From assembly GCA_964438735.1 (NCBI GenBank), contig CAYTLW010000121.1, positions 1 to 23,210 of the forward strand: DNA of 23,210 nucleotides, written 5' to 3'. The stretch is from CAYTLW01 sp964438735 (lineage in GTDB: Bacteria; Myxococcota_A; UBA9042). Below are positions 14,848 through 21,391 of the stretch, one piece after another. Made by a program: the position numbers and the translations under genes. Numbering within the stretch: the stretch's first letter is position 1; each line of letters opens with the position of its first letter. Below the pieces are notes generated by a model. That model did no database searches. It was not told the DNA's origin and saw only the letters and a list, made by a program, of their open reading frames with translations.

Positions 14848-17055
14848 TCAAGGCTTCACCACTTTCACCGCCACCGGTTTGGTGGTCGAAAGATGGCTGC
14901 CGTTGCCGAGCTCCCCATACGTATTCGATCCCCAGCACATGACGTCTCCGTCGATTTTACGTGCACAAGAGTGGTTCTTGCCCGCCGCCACCTCGACCAC
15001 CGGCCCAATCTCCTTGACCGCCACGGGCACCAAGGCGTCCGCGTCCACGCCCTTGAACCCGTTGCCCAGCTGTCCGGTGCCGTTGAAGCCCCAGCAGACG
15101 GGGCTCTTGTTCTTCAGGATGGCACAATTGTGGAAGATGCCGGCGCTCAAAGAGGTGATCTCGGCCAGGTTCTTCACCGGCACCGGCTGCAGCGCCAATT
15201 CCTTCGTGCCGTTGCCGATCTGGCCGTAGGTGTTGATGCCGAAGCAGAGGGTCTTGCCGGCCATGGTGACCACGCAGCTGTGCTCACCGCCCAGCTGGAC
15301 CAGCTTCACCTTGCCCAGGCCCTTGGGCACCACCGGTGTGACATGTGAGAAGGGGTATTCCGCCTTCTTTCCAGTGCCTACCTGGCCGCCGTTGTTCTTT
15401 CCCCAGCAGCGCAGCAGGTCGTCGGTGCCGACGGCGCAGGTGTGCGAATCGCCGGCCCAGACGGTCTTGCTCTTGCCGATGCCCTTGACCAGCACCGGCA
15501 GCGGCGTCGGTGAGACGTAGCTGGTCTTGCCCGTGCCCAGCTGGCCGTTGTTGTTGTAGCCCCAGCAGACCAGCTGGCCGTCCTTCTTCACCGCGCAGTT
15601 GTGGGAAAAGCCCACCGCCAGATGCACCACGTTGTCCAGGCCCGTCACCTGCACGCCCACCTTGCTGGACTTGGTGAGGCCGTTGCCCAACTGGCCGTAC
15701 TTGTTCCAGCCCCAGCAGCGCACATGGCCGGTCTTCATGCGAGCGCAATTATGCCAGCCACCGGCGAGCACCTTTTGGGCGCCGGTGACCGCGACGACCT
15801 TGGTGGGGATGGAATGCTCCTTGGCATCACCCGTGCCCAACTGCCACTTGTCGTTGGCCCCCCAGCACGAGGCCGTGCCGTCGCCGTGGATGGCGCAGCT
15901 ATGTTCCTGACGGGTGGAGACCGAGGCGGCGTAGGGGAACTTGCAGATGCCGCTGACGCAGATCTTGTCCTCGTCGCAGGCGTCGCCCAGGGCCAGGGGC
16001 GTGTGGTGGCAGGCGGTCCCGGGGTGGCAGCCGTCGGCGGTGCACGGGTCGGAGTCGTCGCAGTTCTTGGCCGGACCCGGCACGCAGCCCTTGGCGGCGC
16101 ACTGGTCGGCGACGGTGCAGGCGTTGTTGTCGTCGCAAGGGGCGGTGTTGGCGGCGAAGATGCAGTCGCCCGTCTTGGTATTGCAGCTGTCGTCAGTGCA
16201 GATGTTGTCGTCGTTGCAAACGGTGGCCTTGCCGGGCAGGCAAGCGCCGTCGCCGCAGAGATCGTTCAAGGTACAGGCGTTGTCGTCGCTGCATTTGGGA
16301 CCGGTCAGCGCCGCGAAGTCGCAGCCCGACGCCGGCTTGCAGCTGTCCTTTGTGCAGACCTCCTCGTCATCGCAGACGGTCAGAGCGCCGGCCAGGCAGA
16401 CACCGTCTTTGCAGGCGTCGGCGACGGTGCAGACGTCGCCTTCGCTGCATGACGGACCGCTGAGTTTGTTGTGGGTGCAGCCGGTCTTGGCGCCGCAGCC
16501 GTCGGCGGTGCAGGTATTGCCAGCGTTGCAGGGCGTGGTGGCGCCGGGCAGGCAGGCGCCGTCTTTGCACATATCGCCCACGGTGCAGGCGCTGCCGTCG
16601 TCACACTCGGTGTCGACGAGGTTGTCATGACTGCAGGCGTTGTCGGTGCAGCCGTCGCTGGTGCAGGGGTTGCCATCGTCGCAATCGGCGGCCTTGCAGG
16701 TGGGGCCGACGTCCTTGACCGGCCCCGTGTCGCCGGTGGCGTCGACCTTTGTGCCGCCGGCGTCTGGTTCAGCGGTATCGGGCTCAACCGCATCGGCCTG
16801 TTTCGAGTCCTTGGCCGCGGCGTCTGCGCTCGACGTATCCGCCACGGCGTCCTGCCCCTCGACCGAATCAACCGACGCGATGTCTTCTGCGGAGTCCGCG
16901 TCCGCCTGGCTCGAGGTCGCGTCCTCCAACTCCGTGTCCGACAGCGCGCCAGAGGCATCGTTCGACAGCGAGTCCGTGGCCGCGCCGGGGTCCGTGGTGT
17001 CGTCGGAGCAGGCGGCTGTGAGGGCCAGCGCGAGGGCGAGCACGGTGTCGATCAT
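14848..17055 (-). CDS. Lipoprotein with alternating cysteine repeats and a seven-bladed RCC1-type propeller
   Basis: A 735-residue protein. The lipobox LTAAC gives Cys16. Residues 17-115 are an acidic Asp/Ser/Ala/Thr linker. From about 119 to 372 come ten cysteine units alternating between two forms: one like CDDGNPCTSDGCTDNACSH, the other like CDDGSACTVGDMCKDGACLPG. Residues from about 375 hold seven RCC1/ATS1-like repeats, each with HxCA, then CWG or CFG, then xN...GQLG. The two cysteines of each repeat are always separated by nine residues, so each blade probably has its own disulfide. RCC1-type propellers bind partner proteins, so an extracellular recognition or adhesion role is the reasonable inference. 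ATG 17055 directly starts the signal peptide; the frame is open to 17172 without one. Confidence 0.88.
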   Translation of the reverse strand: MIDTVLALALALTAACSDDTTDPGAATDSLSNDASGALSDTELEDATSSQADADSAEDIASVDSVEGQDAVADTSSADAAAKDSKQADAVEPDTAEPDAGGTKVDATGDTGPVKDVGPTCKAADCDDGNPCTSDGCTDNACSHDNLVDTECDDGSACTVGDMCKDGACLPGATTPCNAGNTCTADGCGAKTGCTHNKLSGPSCSEGDVCTVADACKDGVCLAGALTVCDDEEVCTKDSCKPASGCDFAALTGPKCSDDNACTLNDLCGDGACLPGKATVCNDDNICTDDSCNTKTGDCIFAANTAPCDDNNACTVADQCAAKGCVPGPAKNCDDSDPCTADGCHPGTACHHTPLALGDACDEDKICVSGICKFPYAASVSTRQEHSCAIHGDGTASCWGANDKWQLGTGDAKEHSIPTKVVAVTGAQKVLAGGWHNCARMKTGHVRCWGWNKYGQLGNGLTKSSKVGVQVTGLDNVVHLAVGFSHNCAVKKDGQLVCWGYNNNGQLGTGKTSYVSPTPLPVLVKGIGKSKTVWAGDSHTCAVGTDDLLRCWGKNNGGQVGTGKKAEYPFSHVTPVVPKGLGKVKLVQLGGEHSCVVTMAGKTLCFGINTYGQIGNGTKELALQPVPVKNLAEITSLSAGIFHNCAILKNKSPVCWGFNGTGQLGNGFKGVDADALVPVAVKEIGPVVEVAAGKNHSCARKIDGDVMCWGSNTYGELGNGSHLSTTKPVAVKVVKP

Positions 17056-17176
17056 TGGGTGTCGTGACGGGCAGACACGGCGTCGCGGCTTGCATCCGGC
17101 GCCGCTGGAGGACGGCCTGATTTGGAGCGTTCCCACCCGGACATGGTGGTCCGTTATGCCGCGTTCGGTCAAGGGA

Positions 17177-17194
17177 ATCGGCAGCGCTGCCGAT
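17177..17194. promoter_or_regulatory. Perfect 18-bp palindrome ATCGGCAGCGCTGCCGAT
   Basis: Lies 122 bases upstream of the RCC1 fusion start. Length and perfect dyad symmetry suit an operator for a dimeric regulator, or a hairpin. No promoter elements could be placed around it with confidence. Confidence 0.4.
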
Positions 17195-17255
17195 CGCGGT
17201 GAAGGACTCCACGGGCGGCATCCCCGGTGATTGAGATGGGGCGCGGAGTCGCTAA

Positions 17256-17273
17256 CTGCCTGGTTTAAGGCAG
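17256..17273. other. Inverted repeat CTGCCT-GGTTTA-AGGCAG
   Basis: A 6-bp stem and 6-base loop in the unusually AT-rich gap between 17056 and 17338. On the plus strand a T run follows at 17286-17290, but no plus-strand gene ends here. On the minus strand it lies downstream of the MYXO-CTERM-like gene and could help end transcription. Confidence 0.3.
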
Positions 17274-17338
17274 CTCTGTTCGAGATTTTTGGACAGGTTC
17301 AGGAAACTGACACGAAAATCAAGTAAAACAGTCTGTTA

Positions 17339-18310
17339 TCAGAAACTCGCCTCTCCAGAAGCCCGCGCACGCCGCCGCGAGTGCAGCATGAACAGCAGCG
17401 CCAGCGCCCCCACGAACGGCCAGGGGCTCTGGGCGGGCGAAGTGGGTCCCGCGCTGCATCCACCGCTGTCCGCATCGCCCTGGGCGCCAGTGGTCGTGCC
17501 GCCGCTGTCCTGCGCGCCCCCTACGTCGGCCGCAACGTCCTGAGGCGGATCCGACTCGGCGTCATCGGCCTGTCCGCCAGCGTCCGACCCGGCCACGTCC
17601 TGATTGGTGCCGGCGTCCGGGGGCGTGGTCACATCGGGAGGGCCTCCCGCATCCATGGCCGTGTCCGCGCCCGAACCCGTGTCCGCGGCCGAGCCCGCGT
17701 CCGCGACCGTGCCCGTGTCCGAGCCCGTGTCCGCGGCCGTGCCCGAGTCCGCTGCCGAGCCCGCGTCCGCTGCCGAACCCGTGTCCGCGGCCGAGTCCGC
17801 GTCCGCGACCGTGCCTGAGTCCGCACCCGATCCCGCATCCGCCGCGCCCGCATCCGAACCACCCGCATCCGGAGTCGAGCCGGCCAGCACCTCAAACGCC
17901 ACCAGGATCATCCCGCCCTGCACCAGCTGGTACTTGCCCGGGGCCAGCGGCACACCGCCTTCGGGGATGAACGCCAGCGCCACGCCCTCCTTGCCCGGGC
18001 AGCCGATGGCCGACGGGGTCACCTTGCCCTTGGTCGCCCCGCCGCTGGCTTCGATGAGCTTGTAGCTGAACGTGTAGGGGTCGGCCTTGTTGCAGTTCAA
18101 GGGACCGCCGGGCGGCGAACAGCAGGTCTCGCAGCTGACCCAGAACCAGATGGGATCGCCCTGTTTCACGGTGCTCACCTCGGCGCATTGCTCGCCCATG
18201 AGCGCGCCTTTACACTGGATCAGGCAGGTGGCGTCGGCGCTGGCCGGTGCGGCCAGGGTGCACATACCGACAGCGAGAGCGAGCAGGAAGGCGATGGGGG
18301 TCGATCGCAT
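17339..18310 (-). CDS. Secreted protein with Ala/Asp/Ser/Thr repeats and MYXO-CTERM-like anchor
   Basis: A 323-residue protein. A Sec signal ends ASA at 23-25. Residues 26-145 form a small domain with nine cysteines that I do not recognise. Residues 147-282 are a low-complexity stalk of (S/T)AADTGS-like hexapeptides. The C terminus has GGCSAG (Cys285), a hydrophobic helix at about 297-310 and the basic cluster SRRRARA. This tripartite tail matches the MYXO-CTERM sorting signal, in which the protein is cleaved near the cysteine and anchored at the cell surface in Myxococcota (family knowledge). The role would be a stalk holding the N-terminal domain out from the cell. GGAGGTGA before the ATG is a near-perfect ribosome site. 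Confidence 0.83.
   Translation of the reverse strand: MRSTPIAFLLALAVGMCTLAAPASADATCLIQCKGALMGEQCAEVSTVKQGDPIWFWVSCETCCSPPGGPLNCNKADPYTFSYKLIEASGGATKGKVTPSAIGCPGKEGVALAFIPEGGVPLAPGKYQLVQGGMILVAFEVLAGSTPDAGGSDAGAADAGSGADSGTVADADSAADTGSAADAGSAADSGTAADTGSDTGTVADAGSAADTGSGADTAMDAGGPPDVTTPPDAGTNQDVAGSDAGGQADDAESDPPQDVAADVGGAQDSGGTTTGAQGDADSGGCSAGPTSPAQSPWPFVGALALLFMLHSRRRARASGEASF
17655..17840 (-). repeat. 18-bp tandem repeat coding for the stalk
   Basis: About ten imperfect 18-base units encode hexapeptides of (S/T)AAD(T/A/S)GS type. The units differ at many third positions, so the array is not freshly expanded. Confidence 0.75.
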
Positions 18311-18347
18311 GGGTCACCTCCAGGCGCCGGTTGGCGGCGGCGGGCGC

Positions 18348-18356
18348 ACCATAGCA
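18348..18356 (-). promoter_or_regulatory. Possible extended -10 promoter TGCTATGGT
   Basis: On the minus strand, 37 bases before the MYXO-CTERM-like gene start. Faces away from the plus-strand site at 18378, giving a compact divergent promoter in a 104-base gap. Confidence 0.4.
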
Positions 18357-18377
18357 GATCGGGGCTGGCGGACTTCA

Positions 18378-18386
18378 TGATAGACT
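18378..18386 (+). promoter_or_regulatory. Possible extended -10 promoter TGATAGACT
   Basis: Lies 28 bases before the 18-cysteine lipoprotein start, implying a leader of about 22 bases. No recognisable -35. Confidence 0.45.
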
Positions 18387-18414
18387 GGACGCCACTCGAA
18401 CCCAGGCCGCCGGA

Positions 18415-19101
18415 ATGCAGGCATTCTCAGTCGCGTGGGCGTGCGCGCCGTCTCGCGACCTCTGGCTCTGGTCGGCAGGCTGGGGTCTGGCAACGTTGGT
18501 GTTCGTCTCTGCTTGCTCGGCCCAGGCGCCTGACGACGGCGGCGCAGCGACACAAGACGTAGTAGATGACGCTTCCAGCGAGTTGGATTCGGCCCAAGAC
18601 GCCCTCGGCTCAACCTCCGACGTGCCGGATTCGGCCCAGGATGCTCAGACTACAGGGAACGATGCTGCCGGATCGGACCAGGTGGATGCACTGGAACCGC
18701 CCGTGGATGCCCCCGTTGGTAAACCGCCGCCGTCCTGCACCGGCGCCTCCACGGTTGGCAAGCCGTGTCAGCCCGCCAAAAACTGCCTGCCCGGATTCAA
18801 GGGCCGGTGCGGCTGCTTCGGCTGCAAGTGCAAGCCCATCAAGCGGTTCAAGACGACATGCCCTGGCCAGTCGTATTGCGACTGTTCGGAGCATTGGGAC
18901 TGTGATTTCGGTCTCTGCGTAGGCTCGGAGCAGATGTCTGGCAAACCCTGGCTCCACAAGAAGTGCGCGCCGACCTGCATTGAGTCCTGCCCCGTAGAAG
19001 GGGACGTGTGCACTCCGATGAAGGATGCCTGCGGTGCGCAGACCGCCTTCTGCCTGCCTCAAGGGGTGACGCCCGGCGATGTGCACTTTGACGCGCCCTG
19101 A
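18415..19101 (+). CDS. Small lipoprotein with an 18-cysteine C-terminal domain
   Basis: A 228-residue protein. A long N-terminal region leads to the lipobox VFVSAC (Cys34). Residues 35-103 are an acidic linker with DSAQDA repeats. Residues 107-220 hold 18 cysteines and include GRCGCFGCKCKP, YCDCSEHWDCDFGLC and CAPTCIESCPVEGDVC. The even number suggests nine disulfides. I do not recognise the domain; it is not the CDDGxxCT type found in the neighbours. The signal is longer than usual because several residues precede the hydrophobic core, and no good ribosome site precedes the ATG, so the start is less certain than the gene. It lies six bases from the next open frame but 113 bases from the chosen start of the second RCC1 protein, so the two may be cotranscribed. 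Confidence 0.75.
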   Translation: MQAFSVAWACAPSRDLWLWSAGWGLATLVFVSACSAQAPDDGGAATQDVVDDASSELDSAQDALGSTSDVPDSAQDAQTTGNDAAGSDQVDALEPPVDAPVGKPPPSCTGASTVGKPCQPAKNCLPGFKGRCGCFGCKCKPIKRFKTTCPGQSYCDCSEHWDCDFGLCVGSEQMSGKPWLHKKCAPTCIESCPVEGDVCTPMKDACGAQTAFCLPQGVTPGDVHFDAP

Positions 19102-19202
19102 GGCCTGTGGAGAGCCATCGTGAGCTGAAGGCAGTAGACAGGATGTTCGCCGCGGCGCTTCGTTGCGCCACCACAAGGGCGTCTTCATACTCTGCGGAAC
19201 GT

Positions 19203-19206
19203 GGAG
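19203..19206 (+). promoter_or_regulatory. Ribosome site GGAG deciding the second RCC1 start
   Basis: GGAG eight bases before ATG 19215. The frame also opens at 19107 and 19236, but only 19215 has a well-placed site and a signal peptide of suitable shape. Confidence 0.55.
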
Positions 19207-19214
19207 TTCTCCAG

Positions 19215-20822
19215 ATGCCAACCGTCGTCGTGCCAATGCAGAATCCTCCCGTCCGCACACCGGGGGCCACACGGCCATGGCGACTCCTGCCATGCGCCCT
19301 GATCCTCTGCCTTGGCGGATGCCCGCAGGACGCACCAGATTCCGGAGCATTTGCCGGTGCGGCTGACGGCGGCCCCGGCCAGGCAAAGTCGGATATCTCG
19401 GCGAACGATGGCGCCCATCAGGACACGGCCGTGCCCGACTCCGGGCAGCCCGACGCGCAACAAGCCGAAGTCACACAGCCCGACACCAAGCAGGCCGACA
19501 TCGCTCCGCCCGATGCCGACGCGAGCGTGGCCCGGTCCGATTCGGATGCCACGCCCTGCAAGACCGCCGTCGATTGCGACAGCGGCAACCCCTGCATGCA
19601 GGACGCCTGCAATGGCGGGACGTGCCTGCACGTGCCCAAGGACGACTTCGACAGCTGCGGCCAGGGCAAACAGTGCATGCCGGGGCAGGGCTGCGTCGCC
19701 ACCGTGCGCGGCAGCACCAGCGGTCTGGCCGTGGGTGGCTCTGCCTCCTGCGCCGTGCTCAACGACGGCACGCTGTGGTGTTGGGGGCACAACCCGCACG
19801 GGCAGCTCGGCCAGGGCAACAAGGACAGCGGCGTCATGGGCGAGGCGTGGCCGACCCCCGCGGTGGTGGCGGCCAAGGCGGTCATCCCGGTGTCGTCCGC
19901 CGCGGTCGGCTCCAACGCCACCTGCGCTGTCAGCGAGAACGGCAAGGGGTGGTGCTGGGGCAACAACCAGTGGGGTCAGCTCGGTGTCGGCAGCGGTCAG
20001 ACGGCGACCAGCATCCTCATCCCGCTGCCGATCCTCACCGGCGCGACCTTCAACCACGTGGCCATGGCCATCACCCACGGCTGCGGCCTGCGCACCGACG
20101 GAAAGGTCACGTGCTGGGGCCTGGGCAACAGCGGCCAGCTCGGCGATGGCAAGGGCGAACACAGCAAGGAGCCCGTGTTGGCCACCGGGCTGCCGCTGGT
20201 CGAATCCGTCGTGGTCGGCGAGTCCTATTCGTGCGCCAGGACCAGCGCGTTGGAGGCCTGGTGCTGGGGCACCAACGGGAAGGGCCAGCTCGGTGACGGC
20301 AAGGGCGGCACGAGCAAATGGAGCAATTCACCGGTCAAGGTGGTCGGCGTGACGAACGTATCAGCCGTCGCCGCTGGCCGCGCCCACGCCTGCGCCCGCG
20401 ACAGCGCCGGCAAGGTCTGGTGTTGGGGCGCCAACGAGTCCGGCCAGCTGGGTCTGGGCAAAGTGTCGCAACCCAAGACCACCCCGCAGGCTGTCGCGCT
20501 ACCCTTCAAAGCCGACGAAATCGCCGCCGGGCATGACACGACCTGCGCCTACCAGCTTGGCGGTCAGGTAGCGTGTTGGGGCAAGAACGACGGCGGGCAG
20601 CTTGGCGTTGCCAGCAAGACCAAGGGCTTCAGCGCCACACCGCTGGTGATCGCGGGGTTCCTGGACCTGAGCGAGGTCGTGGTGGGCCAGCGACATGCCT
20701 GCGCCATCGTGAACAACGGCCACGCGGTCTGTTGGGGCGGCAATCTGCACGGGCAGTTGGGCGTGGGCGCGGGCGTCAAGGGCTCGATCGTGCCCAAGCT
20801 TGTGGGCCAGCCGCCTCCTTGA
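19215..20822 (+). CDS. Lipoprotein with seven-bladed RCC1-type propeller
   Basis: A 535-residue protein. A basic n-region and hydrophobic core end in the lipobox CLGGC (Cys36). Residues 37-115 are an acidic linker. One cysteine-repeat unit (CDSGNPCMQDACNGGTCLH) and a short CGQGKQC loop follow at about 118-155. The rest is seven RCC1-like repeats, each with C-x9-CWG, then xN and GQLG, matching the pattern of the 735-residue protein encoded at 14848-17055. The two proteins are therefore architectural relatives that differ in the number of cysteine units (ten against one). The role is probably extracellular binding. The 3' end is overlapped on the opposite strand by the frame of the YfiM-like gene. 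Confidence 0.88.
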   Translation: MPTVVVPMQNPPVRTPGATRPWRLLPCALILCLGGCPQDAPDSGAFAGAADGGPGQAKSDISANDGAHQDTAVPDSGQPDAQQAEVTQPDTKQADIAPPDADASVARSDSDATPCKTAVDCDSGNPCMQDACNGGTCLHVPKDDFDSCGQGKQCMPGQGCVATVRGSTSGLAVGGSASCAVLNDGTLWCWGHNPHGQLGQGNKDSGVMGEAWPTPAVVAAKAVIPVSSAAVGSNATCAVSENGKGWCWGNNQWGQLGVGSGQTATSILIPLPILTGATFNHVAMAITHGCGLRTDGKVTCWGLGNSGQLGDGKGEHSKEPVLATGLPLVESVVVGESYSCARTSALEAWCWGTNGKGQLGDGKGGTSKWSNSPVKVVGVTNVSAVAAGRAHACARDSAGKVWCWGANESGQLGLGKVSQPKTTPQAVALPFKADEIAAGHDTTCAYQLGGQVACWGKNDGGQLGVASKTKGFSATPLVIAGFLDLSEVVVGQRHACAIVNNGHAVCWGGNLHGQLGVGAGVKGSIVPKLVGQPPP

Positions 20823-21220
20823 GGGCGCCAGCCAGGCTTCCTACCGCCCGCCCGCCGCTCCCCGACTGCAAAGACGTAGGTCTCCAGCAACCACCCGGTC
20901 AACGCCCCGGTCGCGGCGCCGACCACGTTCCAGCTCATATCCCGCCACGACGCCCGCCCCGGCCCCGACAGGTCATGGAGCTCCTTGGCCGCGCCCAGTC
21001 CCACGGCCACCCCGGCACCCAGCCAGGCGCGAGAGGCCGGCTCCTCCACCGCCCACAGGCCAACCGTGTAGCCGGCGCCAGCGAGTCCCACGCTGACGCC
21101 GCCGTGTAGCCACTTGTCGGCACCAAACCATGGATCGACGGGCTGCGCGGCCAGGCAGGGCGTTGACCCGAACAGGGCGACGGCCGCCACCGTGGCCATC
21201 AGCGACTTGCTTGCGTGCAT
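20564..21220 (-). CDS. YfiM-like small membrane protein whose frame runs into the RCC1 gene
   Basis: A Sec signal ends CLAA near residue 25. Residues 30-115 hold DKWLHGGVSVGLAGAGYTVG, GLGAAKELHDLSGPGRASWRDMSWNVVGAATGALTGWLL: a pattern of KxxHxxxS, KExxD and SxxDxxxNxxG typical of YfiM/DUF2279-like membrane proteins of unknown role. The recognisable part ends near residue 115, and a basic Gly-rich stretch reaches 132. The frame then has no stop until 20564, so the last 86 residues are encoded antisense to the end of the second RCC1 gene (259 bases of overlap). The natural end may be earlier if a frameshift is present. The upstream extension of this frame to 22162 is antisense to the hydrolase gene and is not used. 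Domain confidence is fair, C terminus doubtful. Confidence 0.6.
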   Translation of the reverse strand: MHASKSLMATVAAVALFGSTPCLAAQPVDPWFGADKWLHGGVSVGLAGAGYTVGLWAVEEPASRAWLGAGVAVGLGAAKELHDLSGPGRASWRDMSWNVVGAATGALTGWLLETYVFAVGERRAGGRKPGWRPQGGGWPTSLGTIEPLTPAPTPNCPCRLPPQQTAWPLFTMAQACRWPTTTSLRSRNPAITSGVALKPLVLLATPSCPPSFLPQHAT

Positions 21221-21239
21221 CGGTTCCGTCTGGGCGGGT

Positions 21240-21261
21240 ATGGGCCGAACATCCGGCCCAT
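21240..21261. promoter_or_regulatory. Inverted repeat ATGGGCCG-AACATC-CGGCCCAT
   Basis: A perfect 8-bp stem with 6-base spacer in the 171-base gap between the divergent YfiM-like and hydrolase genes, 20 bases from the YfiM-like start. Position and symmetry suit an operator acting on one or both genes. Confidence 0.4.
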
Positions 21262-21325
21262 GCGATTCTGCCGAACGGAAGCGCGCGGCGCCATTGGCGT
21301 CGGCAGTTCGCCATGCCAACACGGA

Positions 21326-21334
21326 TGCTACAGT
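21326..21334 (+). promoter_or_regulatory. Possible extended -10 promoter TGCTACAGT
   Basis: Lies 58 bases before the hydrolase start. Same TGNTA form as other candidate sites in the window; no -35 seen. Confidence 0.35.
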
Positions 21335-21391
21335 TGGCGACCCCGACGCGCTCGGGCAGATTCCACGACACGCGCATCCCGGCGGAGCCGA

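Noticed and set aside
17321..17336. Operator-like AACAG-T-CTGTT after the MYXO-CTERM-like gene
   Set aside because: Only 11 bases, just downstream of a stop codon and far from the next start. Easily explained by chance in an AT-rich stretch.
17655..17840. CRISPR-like array
   Set aside because: The 18-bp periodicity has no spacers and encodes an in-frame hexapeptide stalk.
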